A stretch of DNA of 38,732 nt from Candidatus Staskawiczbacteria bacterium RIFOXYD1_FULL_32_13 (GCA_001820485.1 MHPU01000020.1:11589-50320), one strand, 5' to 3'. Counted from the stretch's first letter, positions 18,509 through 27,228 are shown. Notes: generated from the letters alone by a model not told the origin. Program-made: numbers and translations.

Positions 18509-18633
18509 TATACCAATAAATTGTAAGCTTATATCTGTTTCTTTATTATATTCTAAATTACCAAATGATAAATATACTACATTAAAATCACTTTCTTTAT
18601 ACGTTTTTTCCATAGTAGAGAACTAAATTTGAT

Positions 18634-18690
18634 AATTTTTATCAACATATATTTTACAAATCAATAAAATTAGTATATAATAATCTTGCA
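18634..18690 (+). promoter_or_regulatory. Putative promoter for the 18732 unit
   Basis: TTTACA-17 bp-TATAAT within atattttacaaatcaataaaattagtatataataatc. Confidence 0.6.
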
Positions 18691-18731
18691 GTTCATTGAC
18701 AACCAATCAAACTTTCGAACATGGAGGACTT

Positions 18732-19097
18732 ATGACAATCAGGGTTCTGATAAAAAATTTCAAAAGCAATGGCTTTACTGATCCAAAGTGGATCAAAAGA
18801 GCTAAAGCAGATGTTGAAGCTTTTTATGAAGATCATGAAGTTGTCTTTATTTCTAGTGACGAAGAAGACAATAAGCTTGGCAGTATTTCTGCAGAAGCAG
18901 AACATCACAACTGCCAGGCAGTTTTGTGGACAGAACTGGTAAAAAAAGATTCTTTAACTTCCACAAAAACTTTTTTGGGTTTAGGCATCCATCTTTGCCC
19001 AATTTCGCTAATTGTAGCAATCCAAGAAAGAGGAAGATACAACAGACTAAAAAAACTTTTTGTCTCGTGGAGAAGCTCCGGTCAGATTCATCATTGA
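18732..19097 (+). CDS. Hypothetical protein in a GC-richer unit
   Basis: ATG at 18732 preceded by GGAGG; better start than 18696. Confidence 0.6.
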   Translation: MTIRVLIKNFKSNGFTDPKWIKRAKADVEAFYEDHEVVFISSDEEDNKLGSISAEAEHHNCQAVLWTELVKKDSLTSTKTFLGLGIHLCPISLIVAIQERGRYNRLKKLFVSWRSSGQIHH

Positions 19098-19139
19098 AAT
19101 TACGCTTAACATTGCCCTGCTATTTTGTGGGGTTCTTTT

Positions 19140-19168
19140 TTTACAAAAATAAATTAAAATGATATAAT
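19140..19168 (+). promoter_or_regulatory. Promoter for a leaderless GNAT gene
   Basis: TTTACA (19140-19145), 17-bp spacer, TATAAT (19163-19168), ATG at 19175. Confidence 0.7.
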
Positions 19169-19174
19169 ATAAAT

Positions 19175-19618
19175 ATGGAAATTATAAAAGCAAAACTAAA
19201 AGACAAGCTGGGCATAAAAGAAATTGCCAACTTACTTAAAATTGATACTATGTCTGATACTGATTTTGTTTGGAATAAAGATGATTTCATAGAAAAACAA
19301 ATTAATAATGAAGAATATTTTATTGTCAAAGATAATGACAGAATTGTTGGAATTATGAGTTTTCGCCAAAGACAGGATATAATGTATATAGAAACAATGG
19401 CAATAATAAAAGAGTTCCAATCAAAAGGGATGGGCACGCAGTTTATTAATTTTGCCAAAAAATACACTTTAGAAAATAATCTAAACACTTTGAGAGCTTA
19501 TACTTTTTATAAATATAATACTAAAGAATTTTATTTAAAAAAAGGTTTTACTTTATTAAATAAAATAGGGAAATATGGCAAAGAAAAATATTATAGATTT
19601 GAAATGAAAATAAACTAA
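19175..19618 (+). CDS. GNAT-family N-acetyltransferase
   Basis: ETMAIIKEFQSKGMGTQFINFAKKY ... FYLKKGFTLLNKIG. Confidence 0.82.
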   Translation: MEIIKAKLKDKLGIKEIANLLKIDTMSDTDFVWNKDDFIEKQINNEEYFIVKDNDRIVGIMSFRQRQDIMYIETMAIIKEFQSKGMGTQFINFAKKYTLENNLNTLRAYTFYKYNTKEFYLKKGFTLLNKIGKYGKEKYYRFEMKIN

Positions 19619-19620
19619 CA

Positions 19621-19650
19621 AAAAACTGCGAAAACATATCGCAGTTTTTT
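19621..19650. terminator. Bidirectional terminator
   Basis: AAAAACTGCGA aaacata TCGCAGTTTTTT. Confidence 0.8.
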
Positions 19651-19662
19651 ATTTATAATTTA

Positions 19663-20877
19663 TTATTTAAATTTTAGTTTTGATCCCAATATATAACCTG
19701 ATAAAGGATTTTTACCTCCTCTAATATCAAAATGTAAATGACAACCAGTTGATATTCCAGCTCCTGCCATTCCTTTACCACCACCAACTAAGGCAATTCT
19801 ATCTCCTGTTTTTACAACATCTCCTGGTTTTACAAAAGCTGTCATAAAATGTCCATAATAAGAAACTACTCCGTTTGAATGCAATATTGTAATGTAATTT
19901 CCTCCACCTAAATTCCAGCCATAAGCCACTCTTTGGACTGTGCCATAAGCTGCAGCATAAAATGGGGTCCCGCATTTATTTGCAATATCAATTGCATTAT
20001 AAAAATGTAATTTTTGACTTATTGTACCCTCTACAGGAATTATAAAGAAGTTATTTGCAATTGGAGCTTGAGTAATTGAAGGGACTGGTTTTTGTGGCAT
20101 TACTCCACCAGGAACAATCAAAATATCTCCAAGAAATATATCATTTTCATTATTAAAACTATTAAAAGAAACTATATCATCAACTTTTACTTTATAAGTT
20201 TTAGCTATATCTGAAATTGTGTCCCCTGATTTTACAATATGCAAAAGCCCAGAAACTGGTAAAATAACAATTGTTTGGCCAACTTTTAATGTAGAATTTT
20301 TTGTTAAATTATTTGACCACAATATAGTATTTATTGATATATTAAAATTTTGTGCAATAGACTCAAAAGTGTCTCCAGGGAGGACTGTATATTCAACAAT
20401 TTCTTTTGAATTTTGCAAATCTTCACCAAAAATAGATCCTAAAACCTGAGTACTTAAAACTCTATAAGAAGCAATTCCATAAACACTGTTATCTTCAATT
20501 ATTTTTAAATCTGGAACTTCTAAAGCCAAAATATTTTTAGAATTTAAAAATAAGCTATCTTTTGTTACTCCCTCTGACCCTTCTAAAAAAGAATTTAAAA
20601 AAACACTCTTATTTTTTAAGGTGTCATTAAAATCTGAAAAATTTTCAAATCCAAAACAAACAAATGCAAACAAAAGAAAAGAAATCATTCCAAAATAAAA
20701 CAAAGGATTCTTTAAAACCCTTTTTGGTCTGTTTACTTTTTGTTTATTTTTTTTGGAAAAATCAAGTGTCCCCATTAAAACTAGTGTATCATTTAGAGGC
20801 GAGCTAGTCAAGTTTTTTATCCACACTTTTATATGGTATAATAACATCATGAATTTAACCTCGCCTATAGCAATCAA
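19663..20877 (-). CDS. LysM-containing M23 peptidase
   Basis: Two LysM repeats (YTVLPGDTFESIAQNFNISINTILWSNNL; HIVKSGDTISDIAKTYKVKVDDIVSFN), M23 region ending GCHLHFDIRGGKNPLSG. Confidence 0.92.
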   Translation of the reverse strand: MIAIGEVKFMMLLYHIKVWIKNLTSSPLNDTLVLMGTLDFSKKNKQKVNRPKRVLKNPLFYFGMISFLLFAFVCFGFENFSDFNDTLKNKSVFLNSFLEGSEGVTKDSLFLNSKNILALEVPDLKIIEDNSVYGIASYRVLSTQVLGSIFGEDLQNSKEIVEYTVLPGDTFESIAQNFNISINTILWSNNLTKNSTLKVGQTIVILPVSGLLHIVKSGDTISDIAKTYKVKVDDIVSFNSFNNENDIFLGDILIVPGGVMPQKPVPSITQAPIANNFFIIPVEGTISQKLHFYNAIDIANKCGTPFYAAAYGTVQRVAYGWNLGGGNYITILHSNGVVSYYGHFMTAFVKPGDVVKTGDRIALVGGGKGMAGAGISTGCHLHFDIRGGKNPLSGYILGSKLKFK

Positions 20878-21811
20878 AGAAATTTTAGAAAAATACCAGA
20901 TTAAACCATCAAAAAGTTTAGGTCAAAACTTTTTAATTGATAAAAATATTTTAGATAAAATTATTCTGGCAGGTAATTTATCAAAACAAGATGTTGTTTT
21001 GGAGGTAGGGCCTGGTCTTGGAGCTCTTACGCAAGAACTAGCAAAATCAGCTGGCAAAGTAATTGCTATAGAAAAAGACCACGATATGATAAATATTCTT
21101 TCTGAAACTTTAAAAGAATTTGAAAATATAGAAATTATAGAAGGTGACGCATTGGAAATTCTTATTTCATCGTCATTGCGAGGAAGCTCGCAAGCTGACG
21201 AAGCAATCCAGAATGAGTGCACAGACTCTAGATTGCCACGCTCGTCGCCTGCAGAGCAGGCGAACTTCACTCGCAATGACAAAACTGATATTTTTCAAAA
21301 TTATAAAGTTGTTGCCAACATTCCTTATTATTTAACTTCTCACTTAATCCGAACATTTTTAGAATGTAAAAATCCACCAGAAGAAATTATTTTACTTATT
21401 CAAAAAGAAGTAGCTTTAAGAATTTGCGCTAAACCTCCAGAAATGAGTTTGCTTGCTGTATCAGTTCAATTTTATGCAAAAGTAAAAATTATTTCTTATG
21501 TTTCAAAAAATTGTTTTCTACCAGCCCCTAAAGTTGATTCAGCAATAATTAAAATAACTCCACATATAATAGAAGGGGATAAAGAATTAAATAATTTTTC
21601 AGGGGAAGAGTTTTTCAAAATTGTAAAAGCTGGATTTTCTCATCCAAGAAAACAGCTAGCGAATAATTTTATAACGTCTCTTAAATTAAATAGAAAGCAA
21701 GTTGAGGAGTGGCTTTTAAAAAATAATATTAAACCAAACCAAAGAGCAGAAACACTATCCATAAAAGATTGGAGAAACTTAGTAGAAAGTTTTCCACAGT
21801 TTGACAGCTAA
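20849..21811 (+). CDS. rsmA: 16S rRNA adenine dimethyltransferase RsmA/KsgA with repeat-derived insertion
   Basis: PSKSLGQNFLID, VLEVGPGLGALTQELA, VVANIPYYLTSHLI. Start placed at MNLTSPIAIKEILEKY, 6 nt after TATAAT at 20837-20842. Confidence 0.95.
   Translation: MNLTSPIAIKEILEKYQIKPSKSLGQNFLIDKNILDKIILAGNLSKQDVVLEVGPGLGALTQELAKSAGKVIAIEKDHDMINILSETLKEFENIEIIEGDALEILISSSLRGSSQADEAIQNECTDSRLPRSSPAEQANFTRNDKTDIFQNYKVVANIPYYLTSHLIRTFLECKNPPEEIILLIQKEVALRICAKPPEMSLLAVSVQFYAKVKIISYVSKNCFLPAPKVDSAIIKITPHIIEGDKELNNFSGEEFFKIVKAGFSHPRKQLANNFITSLKLNRKQVEEWLLKNNIKPNQRAETLSIKDWRNLVESFPQFDS
21172..21280. repeat. Palindromic repeat inside rsmA
   Basis: gtcattgcgaggaagctcgcaagctgacgaagcaatccag...ttcactcgcaatgac. 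Confidence 0.9.
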
Positions 21812-21847
21812 CACTAATAACTTGTTTTATGATATACTTTAAATATG

Positions 21848-21893
21848 AATATACCGCATATTTGCCACGACCGTAGAATTTTTGCGGTATAAA
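21848..21893. repeat. 46-bp direct repeat with inverted ends, copy 1
   Basis: aatataccgcatatttgccacgaccgtagaatttttgcggtataaa; ends ATACCGCA/TGCGGTAT. Confidence 0.97.
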
Positions 21894-21928
21894 ATTTTAT
21901 TTTTTTACTTTCTAGATACTTTTAAAAT

Positions 21929-22477
21929 ATGTCTTATTCTACTAATCAAAAAATATTATTCACATTATTGGGTTTGATTGCTACTGGTTTTTGTCACACG
22001 CCAGGGCAACAAAGGAGAGCTTTCCGAGAAATTGGGAAAATTTGGGAGAAAAATACAAACAACAAAACATTAGACAATCAAATAGATAATCTTTATCGCT
22101 CCAAATTAGTAAAACGCAAAATAAACAAAGATGGCACAATCACTTTAACTCTTACAGATAAAGGTAAGATGAAGGCTTTAACCTACAAATTTGAAGAGAT
22201 GAAGCTATCTAAGAAGAAAGACTGGGACGGCAAATGGCACATAGTGTTTTTTGATATTCCAGAAAAACAAAGGGTAGCCAGAGATATATTTAGAGATAAA
22301 ATTAAAAAAATTGGGTTTTATGAATTGCAACATAGTGTATTTGCTTTTCCTTATGAATGTGAGAATGAAATAGAATATATAATCGAAACGTATAAAATCT
22401 CAAAATGGGTAAGGTTTGGTATTTTAGAGAAGATTGACAACGATATTTATTTGAGAAATTTTTTTGGAATTAAATAA
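21929..22477 (+). CDS. PaaX-like protein: N-terminal winged helix plus C-terminal Cas2-like fold
   Basis: LDNQIDNLYRSKLVKRKINKDGTITLTLTDKGK (wHTH-like), WDGKWHIVFFDIPEKQRVARDIFRDKIKKIGFYELQHSVFAFPYECENEIEYI (PaaX-C/Cas2-like). Confidence 0.8.
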   Translation: MSYSTNQKILFTLLGLIATGFCHTPGQQRRAFREIGKIWEKNTNNKTLDNQIDNLYRSKLVKRKINKDGTITLTLTDKGKMKALTYKFEEMKLSKKKDWDGKWHIVFFDIPEKQRVARDIFRDKIKKIGFYELQHSVFAFPYECENEIEYIIETYKISKWVRFGILEKIDNDIYLRNFFGIK

Positions 22478-22501
22478 GCAAAAAATAATATCTATAATAT
22501 A

Positions 22502-22547
22502 AATATACCGCATATTTGCCACGACCGTAGAATTTTTGCGGTATAAA
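22502..22547. repeat. 46-bp direct repeat with inverted ends, copy 2
   Basis: Identical to 21848-21893; TATAAT at 22493-22498 just upstream. Confidence 0.97.
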
Positions 22548-22712
22548 TAAATTATAAAAAGTGTGATATTGATATAAATAAAGACATTAAAAAAATGACC
22601 ATTTAAAAACATATAAAATAGTTATTCACATGTGAGCTTGTTCTTTTTATTTGCTTGATTTTTTAATTAGATGTATAATTATTTAATATTTTAATTCTCT
22701 AAAAATATATTT

Positions 22713-24698
22713 ATGGCTTTGCAAATCAAAAGTTTGTTTTCTCAAATCTCTAAGAACATTTTAAATATTTTTAAAGGCAAAAGATTTTTTGTAATAATTC
22801 TTTTGTTTTTTGTTACACTTGGCCTTATTATGCCTCAAACTTCCCTTGCTGTTGCATGTGGAACTGATAATAAATATCTTGAATTTTTTTGCGATTTGGC
22901 GAATCCTATTACTGGCCCATTAGCTATGTTAACAGGAGAAGATCCAATGACTGGCTTTTTGGCAAAAGGTTTTATAATCGCATTTGGAACAATTGCAATA
23001 ACAATTTCTTCTATATTATCAAATTGGGCTGCAGGAATTTTGCTGTGGGTGATGTCTACAGGAATAAATATTAGTTATACAGGATTTGATAATCCTGTTG
23101 TTGCTGCGGGCTGGCCAATAATGAGAGATTTAGCAAATATGTTTGTGGTTTTGGGTTTTGTAATTATTGGTCTTGCAACAATTTTAAGACTTAAAAACTA
23201 TGAAGCACAAAAACTTTTACCAAGATTAATTGTTGTAGCTCTTTTAATAAACTTTTCTTTAGTAATTTGTGGATTTTTTATTGATGCTTCAAATATTGCT
23301 ATCGGTACTCTTTTTAAGGGGGGTGGTTATCTTGAAAGATCAACATTATCACAAACGGGTAAAGACTTAAGTACAATTTGGAGTTCAAATTTTTTTAATA
23401 AATCTCCAGCAACTTTTTTAGCTATAGTCACGGGAATGGTTATAAAAAATTATATTTCTTTATTTATATTTATAGCTTATGCTTTTTTATTTTTATTAAG
23501 ATATATGATGCTTTGGATTTTAGTTACCTTTTCTCCACTAGCTTTTGTGTGTGCTGTTTTTCCGATGTCTCAACAATTATATAAAAAATGGCGAGATAAT
23601 TTTATACAATGGTGTATAATAGGAATGCCTGCAGGGTTCTTTCTATTTGTTGCAGATAAATTAACCTCAAGACTTTGGAATACAACAACAGTCTCTTCTG
23701 TAGCAAGTGCATCAATGGTAAGCAATGCAGCGGAAATAATTATTGCAATTATTCCTGCTCTTTTTTTGGGAGCAGGATTCTTATTTTCATTACAAACATC
23801 AGCAATGGGCGCAGGTATAATTACCTCTCAAGCTAAAAAAGCATGGGGTGCGAGCAATGCCTTCTTTAGTAAAAACGCCAAAGCCGGAGCCAAACTTGCA
23901 GGTGGCAAATTAGCAAACATCAGCGGTGCAAGCGGGCTTTATAATAGAGCAGGTGACAGCTTAACAAAACTTGGAGAAAGAACCGGCTTCTTAAAAATGG
24001 GGGCAGCGGCAAAAAGAAAAGCAAAACAAATGGAGGGATATGGCACAGAAATCGATTCTATGGAATCAGAAGATTTGGGCAAATCATACAAAAGAAATCC
24101 TCGGACAGAAGAAGATCGTAAAAATAATGCAAAAATTACAGAAATCCTATCTAGAAGAAAGAAACTCAAAGAAATTGGCAATGCAGACGAAATTGCTACA
24201 GCTCTTGAAAATACAGACCAATACTATGGCGGTGACAAGGCCAAAAATATAAGAAAGGAGGCAGAAAAAGCATCACCAATTTTGAAAACAAAAAATAAAG
24301 ATGCATTGGTAAAAGCTAAGGCAAGATTACCAGTTGGCGCAAGTCAAGCTGAAATAGAAAGAGAAGTATTAAGAGAAGCACACTCAGAAATGGGAGTTTC
24401 AGATATGAGAAATTTAGACGCATCTCAATTTAATTTAAGTTTTATACAAGATACTAATAACAAAACATTTGAGAGAGCTGCCCTAGAATTTTCAACAGAT
24501 CAAAAACAAAAAGCTAAAAGTTTGGTTAATGACATTAAAACAGAAATTGCAAGAATACTCGCGATTACAATACCTATTACAGATCCTGGCTTTATAGCTG
24601 CTGCTCGAAGCGCCTATTCATTATTGCCTACTGGTAATCCAAAAAGACAAATGGTATATGATTTAAATGAAAAATTAAAAATAGTTGATAAATTTTAA
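22713..24698 (+). CDS. Polytopic membrane protein with charged C-terminal tail, VirB6/TrbL-like T4SS component
   Basis: Signal-like N terminus, multiple TM segments, long hydrophilic tail; position in T4SS locus. Family assignment inferred. Confidence 0.6.
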   Translation: MALQIKSLFSQISKNILNIFKGKRFFVIILLFFVTLGLIMPQTSLAVACGTDNKYLEFFCDLANPITGPLAMLTGEDPMTGFLAKGFIIAFGTIAITISSILSNWAAGILLWVMSTGINISYTGFDNPVVAAGWPIMRDLANMFVVLGFVIIGLATILRLKNYEAQKLLPRLIVVALLINFSLVICGFFIDASNIAIGTLFKGGGYLERSTLSQTGKDLSTIWSSNFFNKSPATFLAIVTGMVIKNYISLFIFIAYAFLFLLRYMMLWILVTFSPLAFVCAVFPMSQQLYKKWRDNFIQWCIIGMPAGFFLFVADKLTSRLWNTTTVSSVASASMVSNAAEIIIAIIPALFLGAGFLFSLQTSAMGAGIITSQAKKAWGASNAFFSKNAKAGAKLAGGKLANISGASGLYNRAGDSLTKLGERTGFLKMGAAAKRKAKQMEGYGTEIDSMESEDLGKSYKRNPRTEEDRKNNAKITEILSRRKKLKEIGNADEIATALENTDQYYGGDKAKNIRKEAEKASPILKTKNKDALVKAKARLPVGASQAEIEREVLREAHSEMGVSDMRNLDASQFNLSFIQDTNNKTFERAALEFSTDQKQKAKSLVNDIKTEIARILAITIPITDPGFIAAARSAYSLLPTGNPKRQMVYDLNEKLKIVDKF

Positions 24699-25275
24699 TA
24701 TGATTACAAACACAAATAATCTTAATAAAAGAGAGGAAATTTATTTTTCTAATATTGATATTTCTAAAGATATCTCTGATATTTTAAAAAAAGTTGAGAT
24801 ACAAGAAGATCCCATAGATTCACTTTTTATGAATAATACAAAAGAAGAATCAAAAATATATTTTGTTTTAAACGCTACAAAAGATTTTGTAAAAAAAAAT
24901 ATGACCGAATATAATTTTATTAATTTATTAGAAAATAAACTTGTTATAAATAACCAAAAAGCAAAAATGATGTTTGACGATTTGAAAAAAAATCTGATAC
25001 CTTTTGCAGAAATAATAAAAATAAGTGATAATACTGAAGATATCAACACTACTAAGATGCCAAAGCTTAAACAACCTATAGAAATTGAAAAAATGTTACC
25101 AACTCAACAATATCCAGATAAAGTAAAAAAAGTTGATTTAGATGTTAAAACCTATAAAGATGACGATTTAAAATTGAAAAAAAATTTACAAAAGATTAAA
25201 AAAGAAAGATTGCCAAAAACAGAAATAAATAATAAATCTAATAAATCGGACACATACAGGGAATCTATAGAATAA
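24685..25275 (+). CDS. Hypothetical protein
   Basis: Intact ORF overlapping the end of the preceding gene by 14 nt, suggesting translational coupling. Confidence 0.6.
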   Translation: MINFNMITNTNNLNKREEIYFSNIDISKDISDILKKVEIQEDPIDSLFMNNTKEESKIYFVLNATKDFVKKNMTEYNFINLLENKLVINNQKAKMMFDDLKKNLIPFAEIIKISDNTEDINTTKMPKLKQPIEIEKMLPTQQYPDKVKKVDLDVKTYKDDDLKLKKNLQKIKKERLPKTEINNKSNKSDTYRESIE

Positions 25276-25286
25276 TAAAAAAAAAC

Positions 25287-25316
25287 AGGTGGTCGTACAA
25301 CATACGGCCACCTTTT
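25287..25316. terminator. Bidirectional terminator
   Basis: AGGTGGTCGTA caaca TACGGCCACCTTTT. Confidence 0.75.
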
Positions 25317-25319
25317 AAA

Positions 25320-26462
25320 TCATGGCGATTCTAAATCGCCTAAATCACTCCCCGTCCCATTTTTTTCTCCTGTGTTCTTGCGACGACCACCGCTATTCTG
25401 ACCTCCGAGAAGAACGCCGGCACCTCCACCACCACCACCGATGACCACAGTGCCTGCGTTTTCAAGACCGTGAACCTCTTGATATTGTCCTCCAGCCTTT
25501 AGATAAGCTCTCCTTGCCAGCTCACGTTGTTTCTCATCAATCTGCTCTTGAGAAGCCTTGGGGTGGACTTTTTTCCAAGCTTCCAGTGCTTGGTTTGTAT
25601 CATCAAGCAATGTGGCACTCGCCTCTGCCTGATGCTTTGCTGCCTTGGCTTTTTGCTCCGCCTCGTACGGAGCAAGAGTGATATTTCTCCAATTATCTGG
25701 AGGATCAATACTTGCCAAGTCAATAGACGAAATATCCAATCCACAGAGCTTGAGGATCTTTTCAATAGACGAAAGACCATCGTCGCCACGCGCGTTCATT
25801 GCCTCATTCAAAAGCGTGTTGACTACATCCTTCATCCTTCGTCTTGCCGCTTCCTCTGTTTCTTCGGTTGCCTCGGTGCTTCCGACAGCTTCCGCGTAAG
25901 AAACCTCGTCTAAGGCATTTCGTAGCCTTGGCATTACTTCCATATTCATAGAAGCATACCAATCGCTTTCGCTAAAGAACGAAACGCGTGGCCTTCTCAT
26001 GCGGGCTTTAACTATCACGAGCCCGTGCATATGCAGGCCGTTTTTATCCTCCACGTCTTTGAATGGAACGGCGTAAGGATAACGCGTTGACTTGAAGCTA
26101 TTAACACCTTCGTCTTCATGAACTTTTGCTTCGACGGCTCCATCCTCCTTTACGACCGCCTTCAAAAAGCTCATCTTGCGAGAGTGCAGAGTGTGTATTC
26201 CTGGAATACCAATCACGTGGAATCCCGGCTTGATAATCCTGTGAAACTTCCCTGCTTTCAAAACAATCCTAAACCATCCTTGCTCAACGAAAGTAAAGAT
26301 AATGTTGTGATTTGCAAGATAAATCACAGTTGGGTATGCCATAGCCAATGCAACGAGACTGCCCATGCCAAACGGCCACCACGGACCAAACAACAAGGCG
26401 ATGGGCAGAACGACAAACAAAACGATTGCCAAACCGACAACAACTTGCATGCGATTACTCAT
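25320..26462 (-). CDS. Membrane-anchored SPFH/band-7-like protein in a GC-richer unit
   Basis: N-terminal hydrophobic segments, IIKPGFHVIGIPGIHTLHSRKMS, Ala/Glu-rich helical stretch, Gly-rich tail. ATG at 26462 has AAGGAG upstream; listed ORF extends to 26519. Confidence 0.6.
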   Translation of the reverse strand: MSNRMQVVVGLAIVLFVVLPIALLFGPWWPFGMGSLVALAMAYPTVIYLANHNIIFTFVEQGWFRIVLKAGKFHRIIKPGFHVIGIPGIHTLHSRKMSFLKAVVKEDGAVEAKVHEDEGVNSFKSTRYPYAVPFKDVEDKNGLHMHGLVIVKARMRRPRVSFFSESDWYASMNMEVMPRLRNALDEVSYAEAVGSTEATEETEEAARRRMKDVVNTLLNEAMNARGDDGLSSIEKILKLCGLDISSIDLASIDPPDNWRNITLAPYEAEQKAKAAKHQAEASATLLDDTNQALEAWKKVHPKASQEQIDEKQRELARRAYLKAGGQYQEVHGLENAGTVVIGGGGGGAGVLLGGQNSGGRRKNTGEKNGTGSDLGDLESP

Positions 26463-26570
26463 TCTGAACTCCTTCGCGAAAGCGACTAAACGGTGATTCA
26501 ACACATATCCAATTGTCAAGGAACATCCTTAACTTTTTTGCCTGAAAAACACTTTCAAGCTACAATTTAA

Positions 26571-26600
26571 TTATAGCATAAAACAATATCCCTGTCAAGG
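26571..26600 (-). promoter_or_regulatory. Consensus promoter for the SPFH-like gene
   Basis: Minus strand: TTGACA GGGATATTGTTTTATGC TATAAT (17-bp spacer). Confidence 0.7.
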
Positions 26601-26656
26601 TATTTACATATAACTTAAAAGGAATTATAGTAAAATTAAGCTAAATAAATAATCAT

Positions 26657-26944
26657 ATGAAAAATATTTTATTAGAATTTAATCTACCAATGTCCATTTT
26701 AAAAGAGGGTAAAAAATTTATTGCCTACACACCGGTGCTAGATTTGTCTACTTCGGGGAATAATTATGAACAAGCTAAAAATCGATTTACTGAAATTGTG
26801 GAAATTTTCTTTGAAGAAATAATCAAAAAAAATACTATAGAAGAAGTCTTAACTGATTTGGGGTGGAAAAAAAATCAAACTAAATGGACCCCACCAATTG
26901 TTATCTCAAACGAATTACAAAACATTAAATTAGCTTGCCGATAA
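26657..26944 (+). CDS. HicB-family antitoxin
   Basis: KEGKKFIAYTPVLDLSTSGNNYEQAKNRFTEIVEIFFEE; directly adjacent to hicA-like ORF. Confidence 0.8.
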   Translation: MKNILLEFNLPMSILKEGKKFIAYTPVLDLSTSGNNYEQAKNRFTEIVEIFFEEIIKKNTIEEVLTDLGWKKNQTKWTPPIVISNELQNIKLACR

Positions 26945-27175
26945 ATGCCAAGAATAATCCCTATAAACTGGAAAAGATTTGAAAAATTTGTCCTTTTTGT
27001 GGGATGTGTTTTTGAGAGAGAAAAGGGCGATCACAGAATTTACAGCCGAAAAGATTTACCAAGACCCATTGTTTTCCCAAGAGATAATGAATTACCAATT
27101 TTTATTATAAGGAATAATCTTAGAGTGCTTAAAATTAGCCCAGAAGAATATATTGATATTTTAAAAAGAATATAA
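26945..27175 (+). CDS. HicA-family toxin
   Basis: FVGCVFEREKGDHRIYSRKDLPRPIVFPRDNELPIFIIRNNLRVLKISPEEYIDIL. Confidence 0.87.
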   Translation: MPRIIPINWKRFEKFVLFVGCVFEREKGDHRIYSRKDLPRPIVFPRDNELPIFIIRNNLRVLKISPEEYIDILKRI

Positions 27176-27204
27176 AATTTATAAATTTTGATTTATCTAT
27201 GATG

Positions 27205-27228
27205 CAAGCATTATTGCTTGTTTTTTTG
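27205..27228 (+). terminator. Terminator after hicBA
   Basis: CAAGCA ttat TGCTTG TTTTTTT. Confidence 0.7.

Noticed and set aside
21848-22547. CRISPR array
   Set aside because: Only two repeats, 608 nt apart with a complete gene between them; no regular spacers and no cas1 seen in the window.
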